Assembly: GCA_021014325.1 (NCBI GenBank)
Contig: JAJGQC010000408.1
Location: forward strand, 1 to 64,000
Source of the DNA: Plazaster borealis
Taxonomy: Eukaryota > Echinodermata > Asteroidea > Forcipulatida > Labidiasteridae
Direction: 5' to 3'
DNA: 64,000 nt
In this document: piece after piece, positions 52,100-63,374 of the stretch
How positions within the stretch are numbered: position 1 is the stretch's first letter
Layout: every line of letters begins with the position of its first letter
Made by a program: the position numbers and the translations under genes
The notes under the pieces: model-generated
Seen by the model: the letters and a program-made list of their open reading frames with translations, nothing else
Database searches by the model: none
What the model was told of the DNA's origin: nothing

Positions 52100-53140
52100 A
52101 AAAGTATAGCCTTGTCCAAGACTCTTTTGGCAAGCACCCCGCTTTGAATTCACCAGGTAACATAACAATACTGGCACGGTACTGCAGTACTTGATATACA
52201 GTATACAATGGGGTCGAAGCATGGTTTTTCAACCTCGTACCAAAAAACGAAGCCGAAACAGAGCCTTGTTCCCACTGTAAAAAGGTCAGATTGTGGGCGG
52301 AGTTGCTTTATGCTACTATTTCCCGAAGGTGTATGCTCATCCGGCTCGGTCCTTTATCGCACGGCCACGACCCTGCGAGGTTTTAAACGAACGAACGAGC
52401 CATCACTCTTTTATTCCCATTAATAAATGCCCTTTTGTTATAAAAGTGTAATAACGTTGGAAAATCTGTATAAACTTGTCTGTAAATTTTCAATTCCTGT
52501 CACGTCCTCAGGCTCCGTTTCGCGAAGGGTCAATTAGCGCGCGACGCTCAACGGTTTTGCGTGAGCGCGCGCGCTAATAGATTGTACATTCAGTGCCGTT
52601 ATGTATTGATTGCGTTACGAGTAAATTAGCGCCGGTGTCCCATGGAAATCTGTCCCCCCGGAGATTCTGTCCCCATACGGGAAATTAACATGGGCTGGAG
52701 GAGGATGATTCAAAAGAGGGCGCTATCAAAAGAAGTTTGTGCACAGTTTGACGTATGGGGGAGGGGGACAGAATCTCAGGGGGGGGGGCAGAATCTCCTG
52801 CCACACCGGCGTAAGCTTGAGCGCCACGCGTAAACGCTTCTAGCCGTGTCATTGGGCGATTATCCGCCCAGTACAGGAAATGAATATTCAATATCCGATT
52901 GCAGCATACGTAATTTGCGCTGGAATCCCGGCGCAACGATAAAGAAAAACATAAGCTGCCGTTTACAGTGGGAACAAGGCTCTGTTTCGGCTTCGTTTTT
53001 TGGTACGAGGTTGAAAAACCATGCTTCGACCCCACGGTATACTGTATATCAAGTGCTGCAGTAGTACCGTGCCAGTATTGTTATGCTACCTGGTGACGAT
53101 CAAAGCGGGGTGCTTGAGTAAAGAGCCTTGGACAAGGCTA
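52100..53140. repeat. Large foldback with about 180-bp arms
   Basis: The left arm 52100-52281 (CTTGTCCAAGACTCTTTTGG, GGTAACATAACAATACTGGC, GGGGTCGAAGCATGGTTTTT, GAGCCTTGTTCCCACTGTAA) is mirrored at 52966-53140. The spacer contains a GC-rich palindrome (TTAGCGCGCGAC / GCGCGCGCGCTAA, 52532-52579) and a smaller inverted element at 52650-52795. Confidence 0.85.
52650..52795. repeat. Inverted element with the GGGAAATTAACATGGGCTGG core
   Basis: CCCCCCGGAGATTCTGTCCC at the left and GGGGACAGAATCTCAGGGGG at the right enclose the same core as 22487-22560. Confidence 0.75.
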
Positions 53141-53559
53141 ACAAAAGTACAGAGAAAGTGCCATATTATTTTGTGGTATTATATTTGTTGAAAGGTTACC
53201 CAAGTGACTCCCAGGCACCCCGAAACTGGAAAGGAACGCACTTTTTAGAAAACTTCATTTTTGCATGTAAAAATGTTCATTTGGTCTATGCACGCAAAAC
53301 AGATTGAGCGGATGAGACAACGTTTCCATATGCAGATAACTAAATAACTAAATTTCTGGCCACTTTGACTATATAATAGCATTGTGCAAAATGAACAGGT
53401 ACTGTAGTGTTACTCATGCCTGGAAACATTGCCGAATTGGAGAATCTGTGTGAGTATAAGCCAAGTGATTTTTGTTCTAGTTATATTTTATCCTCGCAGT
53501 GATGCTTTGCAGGCTTCAAAACTCATTATAAATAAGAAAATTAGGTACATAGCCGTGCA

Positions 53560-53941
53560 ATAATGACTCTGAATTAATGTCAATAAAACCTTACTCGGGT
53601 AAGAAGTACAGCAGCTTTGGATAGTATAATGCATTTTGAGAAACTTCTCACTTCGAAGTAGGCCCTATTGCGGTTATGGAAAAATATATCACTTTTTAAC
53701 CCCTCAAATTTGAATCTGAGAGGCGTTATACTGAGAGTTACATTTCTCACATTGTGTATTCCAATTGCAAATTATTCTCCCTGCGTGAACAAACCGCTCC
53801 AGACTTTCGGCAGTGTCTCAAAAACGCTACTACCTTTTGAAATGAAATGTTCACAGGTTACTTTTATGGTATATATCTACAACTTTATAGAATTGAAACA
53901 AACAGTAGGTTCCAATAACCAAACGCATACAATCCCTTTAA
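53560..53941. mobile_element. TTAA MITE, family C, copy 4 (inverse)
   Basis: ATAATGACTCTGAATTAATG through CGGGTAAGAAGTACAGCAGC to CCAATAACCAAACGCATACA then ATCCCTTTAA, with the internal CCCTGCGTGAACAAACCGCT. Confidence 0.65.
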
Positions 53942-54837
53942 TTTGCACTCAAAGATGTGGCGTATAATATTCTTACCCGTTCGAAAGAATTATGGTCACT
54001 CTGCAGGAGCACTGCGTGGAGCTGCTGGTATCTGAACGGAAGGTCTCTCTATTAATGCTGGTTGGTTGAATATACTTGTTGAACCACAGAGTAACGACAT
54101 GCTCTATGGTAGTCTTGATTGGCGACGCTGTCTTTGGTATTAGCCGCCAGTAGAGGGCGCTACATTGAATGTTTGGGAGGCTGATTCAGAAGGGTGTGTC
54201 CCCCCCCCCAAATCAACTCCCCATAGCATACAGTGCATAATGCTAAATATTCAAAAATACACGAAAAATACTTAGAAGTCTCACAGCTTTTTACAGTAAA
54301 GGGGAAATTATTAATTGACTCTTGAACTTTTATTTTCTGCTCAATTTGATATGGGGAGTCCCTGGGCCCGTCGAGTTATTCCCCCTCCAAATAAAAACAC
54401 CCCGACACCATTGTATTTTTTCCAAACGTTCGAGCATCGATCTTGAAAAATGTCCGTACACCTCTCAGCAAATAGGACCATTTTTGTTAGGGCCTATGTC
54501 ATCCAAAATACATCCAGTTGGAAGTCAACAACCCCCAGGTCACAATTGGGCAACATTTTAACACTGAAACCCTTTTTGGGACTCTCAAATCAGTCTAATA
54601 TAGAATATTTTGTGGGGTGCACCCAGAAGGACTGGGCAAGTCTATACATCTGGATCGCTCGTTTTGATCCAGATGTTCGTGTGATACAGATATCTCTTCT
54701 CCAGTAAATCGTGTTGCGGACAGTAATTCGTGTTGCGATATACGTTAAACAAACTGAACGTCGCCAATCAAGACTAGCTCTATGGTTGAACGCACCTAGT
54801 GTTGCATCATTATGGGAATGCTCCAAAGTCCTCCCTG
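53942..54837. other. Spacer, no gene supported
   Basis: Short inverted words link 54101-54127 and 54750-54780 (GTCGCCAATCAAGACTA). A strong donor (GGGTAAGA, minus strand, 53975-53983) follows an open frame, but no start or acceptor could be fixed. Confidence 0.35.
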
Positions 54838-55062
54838 TAATCCCTTCAACAAACAAGGGTTTTTAATCCCATTATCCCATTATCCCATTATCGTCCTATC
54901 CTTCGGATGGGATGTTCAGCCGTAGGTCCCGTGTGTTGTGTAATGCACGTAAAAGAACCCAGTGCACTTATCGAAAAGAGAAGGGGTTCGCCCCGGTGTT
55001 CCTGGTTTGATCGGCAGCATATTGCGCCACAGCACCTTTTAAACCATTACATGGTGCTATGT
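54838..55062. repeat. Interspersed repeat fragment with an ATCCCATT microsatellite
   Basis: TCCCATTATCCCATTATC units, then GGATGGGATGTTCAGCCGTA, CACGTAAAAGAACCCAGTGC, GAGAAGGGGTTCGCCCCGGT and CATATTGCGCCACAGCACCT. I recognise this layout as a SINE/LINE 3' tail widespread in marine invertebrates, from general familiarity. Confidence 0.55.
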
Positions 55063-55212
55063 TGAAGCCTATTTCACAAAGCAATAAAATTCATCTCAAG
55101 ACAAATTTTCAGTATCACCATAGTGATTTGTATTGTGACATCACACTTTACTAAGCAACTACGATTGATTTGCAGTTACGATCAATCTTTGATCTTTGTG
55201 AAATCGGCCCCT
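55063..55212. mobile_element. Harbinger-type MITE, TTTCACAAAG ends
   Basis: GAAGCCTATTTCACAAAGC at the left and CTTTGTGAAATCGGCCCC at the right, with inner ACGATTGATTTGCAGTTACG pseudo-palindromes. Confidence 0.65.
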
Positions 55213-55308
55213 GGTCTCATACTTCAAAAATGTAGCTCCACAATACCTTGCAGGAAAATAATGAACGTTAAAAGCGCCTTGAGCGTCACTGAGTGACGGA
55301 TAGGTGCG

Positions 55309-55655
55309 CTATAGACCTTGTGACCTTTGTTTACAATAAGTGTGACCTTGTACATTCTTGGGCCAATCTGGCAGGCAAGATACTGCACTAGTCATATGGG
55401 AAAGTTTGCATTTTGTGTCATAATTTCCACATAAATCCAAGAGTTTTAAAAGTAACAGCTGAACAAGTTTTGAGATGTGCCCCCTTTCATCATATCAAAA
55501 GTTGAAAAAAATTAGACAGTGCAATCTCCATAAAATATAGGATTTTATGGTTTCTTCCCATTGAGCTGTGTACAAATCGTGCCTGCAGGAAGTCCAGGCT
55601 TGGTGACTCTTTTGTAAACATGTGATGTCACAGGTCACATCGTCTATATAAGAAG
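55309..55655. mobile_element. TIR element, CTATAGACCTTGTGACC ends
   Basis: CTATAGACCTTGTGACCTTT then GTTTACAA at the left; GTAAACATGTGATGTCACAG then GTCACATCGTCTATA at the right. Paralogous to 26690-26997. Confidence 0.6.
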
Positions 55656-56027
55656 CCACTATTACTATTATTATATTATTACAGATAGAGGTGTATTTAC
55701 CCAGTTAATCATTTGCAGTGTTCTTCCCTCCGTGATCGGGCATACTGTTTTTATTGAATGATTTTGTTCTTTTTTTATCGTTGTGAGAGAAAATTGAATA
55801 GGGTCTATATGAAATAAAGAATAACAAATGTCATGAAACATGCAAATGAGATACGCGCATGCGCACTAATAGCACTGGTTGGCAAACAGAGCGAACGAAC
55901 ATCGGCGCCCCACAGGCAGTACACACATACCATTTTGCACATTGCAACTTTATGTCGCAACTTTTTAGTTAAATTCATCACTTGAGGGGCTGTTTTTTGT
56001 TTATAATTCTTTCAAGCCTTGTTCACT
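55656..56027. other. Region upstream of the transposase gene
   Basis: It should contain the left terminus of the transposon and its promoter. No terminal inverted repeat could be matched because the right terminus seems to lie outside the window. Confidence 0.35.
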
Positions 56028-56110
56028 ATGCCGGTGAGTTGCTGTGTGCATGGCTGTACGAATCGAAAGCTGAAAGGTAAGAGTTTGTCTTTTTTTAGAT
56101 TTCCCAAAAA
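56028..56110 (+). CDS. Transposase exon 1, THAP domain start
   Basis: ATG at 56028 with MPVSCCVHGCTNR, the standard THAP opening. After FFRFPKKW the frame drifts and reaches TAA at 56157; the 3' boundary is uncertain. The second Cys/His pair is not seen. Confidence 0.7.
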
Positions 56111-58371
56111 ATGGATGATGAGGCCACTGGCGCTGAATATTAAACGTTTGGGCACATAAGTTACAATTATTTGGTAATGCTTCAACAATAGTTAATACAA
56201 CTACACAAATGAGTGTCATACATAATGTAACAAACCACAAAAGAAACTGACTGGGTAAATTATAAATAGCCCCTACATTTTGGCTGATCAAATAAAAATT
56301 TACTAGAAGTAGAACAGGGTTTGAATCTGCGACATCCGGATTGACATAGATAGCTCAGTTGGTATTGGTAAAGCGTTGACATGTCAACCCGGAAGTCGCA
56401 GGTTCAAATCCTCTTCTACCACTAGTAAATTTTTTCTTTGTTTCACCCATCAACTTATATGAAGTTTATTGTTATTATTTTTGTCCTGGGTTTAGATCTT
56501 TACAAGATTATTTATACAACTTGAAAGGCTTCTTATATCCAAGGGCTTTGATTTCTGATTGTTTTTGTTCATGCTGAAGAGTAGAGCGTAGAACTTTGAT
56601 CCACAGTACTGATTTGGTAAAATAGCCCCAAAGCTCTAATGTGGAAACTTTACATATCGATATGTGTAAGCAGCACAAAACCAGTATAAAGAGGTCAAGC
56701 ATTATTTTTCAATATGGAATACAATATGCGGTAAAATTATAAGGACAACAGAAAAATTGCCATTAATCCTAGTTACAATTACATTGATCAGACAAGATTA
56801 ATATTCTGTCTTTTTAGTGACTTATACTAAGGTGAAACAGAAATTATGAAATTGTATTGTATTTTTCTGTCAAATTAGGACGCTGAAGAGGAGAAGAAGA
56901 AAGACATTGAGGCAGAAAATGTAGCACGAGAAATGGCTGCTGCTCTTGGAGCTTCACTCCACATGCATAACTACAGCCTACAAGCCTCAACAAGTTCCAC
57001 TGAGGATGATGACTGTCAGACTACGTCTGAAATACGTCAAGGTTAGTTGGTCAAGAATTCATCACTTTCTGATACATTTGAAAAATTTCACCATACTTTT
57101 TTATTATACAAACACAAGTAAAGAATTTATTTTGACCAGAATTGTCCCCACTTTACCCAAATGAGCTTGTATTTGGATCAAATAACCTATGTGGTTTTGT
57201 AGCATCCTCAATCATAGGGTGGCTTGAAGATGTACAATGTTCTCATAAGAAATGTGTTGTACTTCTACATGTAGGTACCACCCTGCAAATTGTAAATGAC
57301 CCTCTAGTATCATGACCGATGTCTTTTGATTGTATTCATGATTCCCAAAGTTTACAATTTCTGTCTATCAAGAGTTACAATCTTGTTTTTCTTTCTGTTT
57401 AACCCTGTACAGAAATCCAAGTTGATGATGAAGAGAAGCAGTTACTGCAAGAAGAAGTGAAATTGCTGTCAAAACAGGTGGAGGAGCTTAAATCAAGAGA
57501 AAGGCGTCATACCTGTTCTGTAGACAAAATCAAACAAAATGACAGAAACACAAAGTTTTATACAGGGTTGCCCAACTGGGCTACATTTGTATGGCTCTTT
57601 AATATTCTTTTACCTTTCACAAGCAGAATGAGGTATTATGGATCAGGCGATCAAGAAACCAAAAGGGCAAGAAGGCCAATGTCACTCCCCCTTCAGGACC
57701 AACTACTGGCAACTTTAATGAGATTAAAAGTTGGACTAATAGTTAACACGTGGATATTTCTGATGGACAAAGTTCTGGCCCCTCTGAACCCTTCACCTGA
57801 TGTTAATACCATTAATCAAACCTTACCCAAGCAGTTTAGCCAGTTTCATAATGTGCGGTTCATTATCGATTGTACTGAACTTTTCATTGAAACTCCCTTT
57901 AATTTCACAGCACAATCTTTAACATGGAGTTCATACAAGCACCACAACACCGTTAAGTTTTTAATTGGAATATCTCCAACAGGTCTGATTAGTTTTGTCA
58001 GTGATGCCTGGGGAGGCAGAACATCAGACCGAACAATTACTGAAAAATGCGGTTTTTTGTCTGTCCTAAAAAAAGGAGATCTTGTTTTAGCAGACAAAGG
58101 ATTCACAGTTGGAGATCTCATCAATAAAAAGGGTGCTTTTTTAAATATCCCACCCTTTCTTGACAGTAAGACTGGGCAATTTACAGCAGGTCAAGTACAT
58201 GAAACTCAAAAAATTGCTCAAGTTAGAATTCACGTCGAACGTGCAATTGGTAGAGTTAAACAGTTCCATATTTTAGATCCAAATATTCCCCTTTCTCTGA
58301 AGAGTTCAATCGATACAATTTTCAAAGTTTGTTGTTTTTTGACCAATTTGTCAGAGCCACTTGTTTCTTGA
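56028..58371 (+). CDS. THAP plus DDE transposase, ISL2EU/IS4EU-like transposon
   Basis: Exon pieces: 56028-about 56110 (THAP start), 56879-57041 and 57413-58371. The first reads MPVSCCVHGCTNRKLKG then SLSFFRFPKKW, the C-x-x-x-C and RFP of a THAP zinc finger that binds transposon ends. The second is acidic and Lys/Glu rich. The third opens with a leucine-heptad coiled coil (LLQEEVKLLSKQVEELKS), then FYTGLPNWATFVWLF and a DDE_Tnp_4-type core: FIIDCTELFIE (first D), SDAWGGRTSDRTI and ADKGF (second D), HVERAIGRVKQ (E). Splice phases between exons 2 and 3 agree (1). The THAP region stops after about 43 codons, so the rest of the finger is missing or in an unrecognised exon, and this copy may not encode a working end-binder. 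A convergent YqaJ gene points to ISL2EU and away from plain Harbinger. Confidence 0.85.
56296..56432. repeat. Inverted-repeat tRNA-like element
   Basis: The left arm 56296-56346 and right arm 56382-56432 are 51-bp inverted copies (44 or so matches). The plus strand reads TAGCTCAGTTGGT (A box) and CGCAGGTTCAAATCCTC (B box), so the right half looks like a tRNA gene whose T-arm half is mirrored on the left. It lies in intron 1 of the transposase gene. Confidence 0.75.
56879..57041 (+). CDS. Transposase exon 2
   Basis: Acceptor TTTCTGTCAAATTAG, 163 bp, donor GTTAGT. Encodes DAEEEKKKDIEAENVAREMA and a polar stretch to SEIRQ. Confidence 0.75.
57413..58371 (+). CDS. Transposase exon 3, coiled coil and DDE core
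   Basis: Acceptor AACCCTGTACAG after a pyrimidine-rich tract; 319 codons including the stop are open. All three acidic residues of the catalytic core are present, so this exon looks intact. Confidence 0.88.
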
Positions 58372-58374
58372 GCC

Positions 58375-58979
58375 ATTGACAAGCATATTCCAAGTACGGT
58401 TGAAATAGTATTTCAATCATACACTGTACATTGTAATAAACATCCTTAAAGTCATTTATCTTCCAGTCAGTCTAAATCTTAAAGTAAAGAACTCTCATTC
58501 AAACTGCCTAATGATGCCCCCATATGGGTTTACGCTCAACGTTTTGGTCACGTGATGCATTTTTTTATGTAGTTTCAAGCCAGTCAAACGAAAAATAAAC
58601 CACAAAATATAATTTAAATCAACACTATGGTCAAGCTTTGGCAATGATCCCCAAATGGAATATTATTTCATTTTACTTGTATGTAGCCATTTGACAATAC
58701 ATGCACATCCACTGATAAGTTTTTCTTCAAACAAAATAAGACCCAATCAAACAAATGGACTTTTAAAACTTAAATTCTGACAAATTAAAGACATTTTGAT
58801 CTGAAATGTAGATACCACACAAGCGCAAGTTGAACACAGAAAAAGATTGCTTCTGTGTCCCATATCAAACAAGGCAGAAGGCCGAGTTGGATATGGGAAA
58901 TCAAACACTCTATATTTTTCCAAATTCCACGAGCATTAGTGTGATAGCAAATTAATATTCAAGCAAACTTGACATTCAG
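58375..58979. other. Transposase 3' region
   Basis: TTGTAATAAACATCC (AATAAA at 58435-58440) is a likely polyadenylation signal 65 bp past the stop. Nothing else recognised. Confidence 0.45.
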
Positions 58980-59166
58980 AAAAGGAGTTAGAACAGGGCT
59001 TATTTTCCAAGCGCTGCTAAGTAGCTGATTTTTTGTTTTCTGCACAATTTCCATTTCATTTTTTGCTAACCTGTGAAATACGCTTATACTTGAGCATTTT
59101 TTTCTGCTACAGTAAGCACAATAATTTGCTAACCATAAGGCAGTTCTATGAAACTGGGCCCAGCCC
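58980..59166. mobile_element. MITE relic, GAAACTGGGCCC end
   Basis: TTTGCTAACCTGTGAAATAC, TTTTTTCTGCTACAGTAAGC and GGCAGTTCTATGAAACTGGG match the right half of the element at 794-1048. Confidence 0.6.
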
Positions 59167-59293
59167 AGTATGTAGGGTGTGTGATATGGACCGTGCAATA
59201 AAGTTGTTGCCGAGGATCAACCAATCAGAATCAAGGATTCAAGTTTCATTTAAGATAATGAAAATTTGCATATTAATTTAAATTTAGGTGTCA

Positions 59294-59669
59294 ATAAAGG
59301 CACTGGACACCTTTGGTAATTGTCAAAGACCAGTCTTCCCACTTGGTGTGTCTCAACATATATGCATAAAATAACAAACTGTGAAAATTTGAACTCAATT
59401 GGTCATCAAAGTTGCAGGAGAATAATAAACGCCCTTGTCGCACAAGCTGTGTGCTTTCAGATGCCTTGAATCGAGACCTCAGCTGAGGTCTCGATTTCAA
59501 TTCAAATATTTTAGTGAGAAATTACTTCTTTCTCAAAAAATACGTTATTTCAGAGGAGCCGTTTCTTTCAATGTTTATACTATCAACAGCTCTCCATTGC
59601 TCGTAACCAAGTAATTTTTTAAGTCAACAATTATTTTGAATAATTACCAACAGTGTCCAGTGCCTTTAA
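59294..59669. mobile_element. TTAA MITE, family A, copy 5
   Basis: AATAAAGGCACTGGACACCT to ACCAACAGTGTCCAGTGCCT-TTAA. It lies between the two genes of the transposon. Confidence 0.8.
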
Positions 59670-60577
59670 GAAGCATAGGCCTAAACCTGTGAAAATACTG
59701 TTTTAAAAATAAATTATTACTTTTATCATACACATGACGTGCAATTGCTTTAGGTAGAATAAGCTGCCTTACATAAAGATATAGAATAATTTAAAATACT
59801 GAATGGTATAAAAAATATTGGAATGTAAATAAATAGTATACATGTGTTGAAATTTATGCTTGAATGTATTTATGAATATTATTCGGTTTTATAACTTAAT
59901 GCCATAGAGTTTATAATAAATGTTTTTACTTCATGTATCAAGAAAAGATGTCACTGAGTCATTTTATCTAATATTATAGACCTATTGCGCGACCAATGTT
60001 TACATGTGATCATGTGTCCTGTGGGTGTTCGTGGGTAGACTTGTACCGAGGGAACACAATCTGCTTTATTTTCAGTAAATAACACTTATAACTCAAAACA
60101 AAGCCCTTTTAAAAATATGCTGGACGCAATACTACAACACTAATGGGTTTGGGTAAATTTGTCGGTTAACACCCAAACCAAACAGTGCACTCCTATGGTG
60201 TTGGACACACCTCAAAAAGGCTAATTGGTTTAAATCACATTTACCATGTTAATAAATGCAATATTCTACTACAAAAGAGTAAGGTCTCGGTAAGGTCTCG
60301 GTTACAAACTTCGGATTAACCTCTGCAATATTCTTTAGAGATTTTGAGAAAGAAAAGCCTCAAGCAAACACTCAATATGCAATAATAATCATGTCCTTTT
60401 AACGCACTTTGATATGGAGGATGCCATGTGTTTGTTGAAGTTCAACACCCATCTCAGGTCACGTGACCGAGCTCACGCAATCGGGCTATTGGTGAGCAGT
60501 TTTTCTGTAGTATGAACCTTAGTTTTTTGGCTAGTGAGCCTGTTGTAAATGACTCAATCCGAAAGAGTACACTACGT
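59670..60577. other. Spacer between the convergent transposon genes
   Basis: It holds a possible TIR element from about 59982 (TAGACCTATTGCGCG) to 60495 (ACGCAATCGGGCTATTG) with GTCACGTGACC near the right end. No gene seen. Confidence 0.4.
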
Positions 60578-62023
60578 TTACTGCTCATACATTGTGCTTC
60601 CTGTAAATATGTGACCAAGCAACTCTGGAAGAATAATAGCCTTGTAGGTACACTTTGCCTTCTGGATCATCATGTCACAAAATCTATCATCCTTAAATAC
60701 TCTGTGGATAAACAAATCCTTCAAAGTATAAACAGCAAGATCACAATAAGAAGTGCATGTTAAAAACATTTGTGTTTGTATCTGATAGAAGTAAGGATGA
60801 TTACTATTTAGAACCAAACCATCACTCCCATCCTTCAGGAAACTAACTTCATTTGTCACATTCTTATCCCTGATTGAGTATGGACATTTGATTTCAACAA
60901 CCCCCTTCCCACAGCAATCACACTCGACTCTACCATCAGGTGAGGCCCCCAAGTAAGCGAAATCTGGATGGACAACTAACCCTGATTTAGTAATATTTAA
61001 TGATTGGTGAACTTGCTTCTGTCTCCAAAAATACTTGGACCTTGCTGCATCTTCGTGAGCATTACCCCACATGATGGCTGGAGAATGAATGCGAGGCTGA
61101 TCTTGAGGATAACATATTAATTTAATTAAGTGGATTGGTGGTTTATGTAATAAACCTTTTCGACATTCTCAAAGCATCATGGGAAATAATTGAAATGCCC
61201 GGATGTGGATGACAAACAAAACTTCGTCGTGTGCGTAATTCGAACGGCGGATCACGTAAGTTGGCAAGTTTTTCACGTTTTTCTTTAATATTTTAAAGAG
61301 TTTAGTCGTGATGTTTTCATAGTTGTTTACTCTTAATACAAGAAGTATAATGAGTGGCTGATTTGGTATAAATATAGGTAAATCCGGAGAAATCATTGGG
61401 GATACCCTCGGCCAGTGCTGCGCTGCCAACGAAAGTCACAATAGTTGACGTGCGTTGTACATTACGTAAACAGGATGTACCCATACCATGTACCATGTAT
61501 GACCGGTCTTCCGGTCCTAATGCCGGGTCCTACGCTGTTGCAGCACTGGCCGAGGATCCCCAACGATTTCCCCGCATCTACCTATATTTACACCACAACA
61601 GCCACTCATTATACTTCTTGTATTAAGAGTAAACAACTATGAAAACATCACGACTAAACTCTTTAAAATATTAAAGAAAATCGTGAAAAACATGCCAACT
61701 TACGTGAACCGCCGTTCGAATTACGCACACGACGAAGTTTTGTTTGTCATCCACATCCGGGCATTTCAGTTATTTCCCATGATGCTTTGAGAATGTCGAA
61801 AAGGTTTAATTAGTATTGATTGCTGTTTTCATATTTGAAGATGTGATTCGCTCTGCCCTGAAGATATGCCAATTAGAATTATTTGCTTGCCCCCTTGTTG
61901 ATTCTTCAATTTGGTTTGCCTGGTCCTGGCTGATTGTTATTGCATCAAACACCTCATCCGACTTCTTCTTCACTGCTGTATAATCGAGCTCACTGTATAC
62001 ATGTTTGAGCTCGTTGAGATTGG
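60578..62023 (-). pseudogene. YqaJ nuclease exon split by a foldback
   Basis: Acceptor TGACTTATTTTTCAG at the right. Coding resemblance runs from 62023 to about 61807 and again from 61151 to the TAA at 60578. The catalytic core lies entirely in the left part. Confidence 0.85.
61152..61806. mobile_element. 655-bp foldback inserted in the YqaJ exon
   Basis: AAACCTTTTCGACATTCTCA at the left is mirrored by TGAGAATGTCGAAAAGGTTT at the right. Arms of about 270 bp pair almost throughout, including CCTCGGCCAGTGCTGC / GCAGCACTGGCCGAGG around the loop. Flanks share ATT or TA, so the target duplication is two or three bases. Confidence 0.88.
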
Positions 62024-62158
62024 CTGAAAAATAAGTCAAACAAAAAAACGTTATTTTGTAGTTATCCCACAAGTGTTAGTGGAATAAGGGAAGGTGGTAA
62101 ATTGAAGACAATACCAATAGGAATAGCAATACTGTCTGAGGTATTTATGAATATTGCA

Positions 62159-62494
62159 TTAAAGGCAGTGGACACTATTGGTAATTACTCAGAATAATTA
62201 TTAGCATAAAACCTTACTTGGTAACGAGTAATGGGGAGATGTTGATAGCATAAAACACTGTGAGAAATGGCTCCCTCTGAAGTAACTTAGTCTTCGAGAA
62301 AGAAGTAATTTTCCACAAATTTGATTTTGAGACCTCAGAATTAGATTTTGAGGTCTCGAAATCAAGCATCTGAAAGCACACAACTTCATGTGACAAGGGT
62401 GTTTTTTCTTTCATTATTTTATGCATATGTTGAGATACACCAAGTGAGAAGACTGGTCTCTTTGACATTTACCAATAGTGTCCAGTGTCTTTAA
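62159..62494. mobile_element. TTAA MITE, family A, copy 6
   Basis: TTAA-AGGCAGTGGACACTATTGG to CCAATAGTGTCCAGTGTCT-TTAA, in an intron of the YqaJ gene. Confidence 0.8.
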
Positions 62495-62561
62495 GGACGA
62501 AGAAGACACTAGAGAAAAAAATGTTCCTTAAATTGTGAAGTAACTAGAGAAGTTAACATAC

Positions 62562-62762
62562 CATATTGGATGCTTGTAGATACCTCTATCTCTGTGCCTA
62601 CACTTGGAGGCTGATTGGACAGACCCCAGGCATGACCCAGGACACAGTTTGGGGAAGCATCCATTAGAGCTTTGACCTTGTCTCGTAGTTCCTCATCTGA
62701 GCACTGCATCTTGTCTGATGAATGCCTCGGATCAAACTCTGTCTGTTTTTCAATGGTGTCTG
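62562..62762 (-). CDS. YqaJ-protein linker exon
   Basis: Acceptor TTTTTTGAACAG, 201 bp, donor GTATGT, phases 1 and 1. Polar linker MQCSDEELRDKVKALMDA and so on; no domain recognised. Confidence 0.75.
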
Positions 62763-63374
62763 CTGTTCAAAAAATAAACCATGTTGATGTATTAGAAAAG
62801 GTTTAAGAGACAAGACACTTCAAGGTCAATTAAAGTTTTTTGTTTCACTCATTTAACAACAGTCCTTATTAAAATATGAAAAAGATAACAAGCCTCTATT
62901 AAACCTTACTTAAAATTGGTGTAATCATGTAATCTTATCTGATTTTTGTGAATTATTTTACACAGTGACGTCACAATGTAAACAAATGAGTCTGTAACGC
63001 TCAATACAGAAAGAATTGTTTGTAAAAAAGTCACTTTCAATGCCAGTTTGAATGAGTTTTAAGGAAATTCATGGATGAATTACAGATCCCCCGTACAAAA
63101 TGTATTCAACCCATGATATCATGTTAGTTTACAATGTGACGTCACTGTGTTAAAATGGAAGGGGTATCAAATAAAATTACATCACCTCTTTAATGTAAGG
63201 TTAGAGGCTTAAATAAACTGTTTTTACATTTAAGAGCCTTACCATTTGGAAAACGAGTGAAACACAGAACTGAATTTTACCTTAGAGTGCCTCTTCAAAA
63301 AAATTACAAACAATAATAGATGGGTAAACTCATTCTTCCTCAAGATGGAATTTTATTCAAGCTGTGTAACTAAC
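62763..63374 (-). other. Intron of the YqaJ gene
   Basis: GTGACGTCACTGTGT and GTGACGTCACAATGT (about 62966 and 63139) are CRE-like palindromes, probably the ends of a small inverted element. No coding. Confidence 0.4.

Noticed and set aside
53975..54130. Minus-strand exon ending in a strong GTAAGA donor
   Set aside because: One frame is open, but there is no start, acceptor or recognised product, and the region has short inverted repeats.
57846..58124. Antisense open frame over the transposase
   Set aside because: Shadow of the DDE core on the plus strand.
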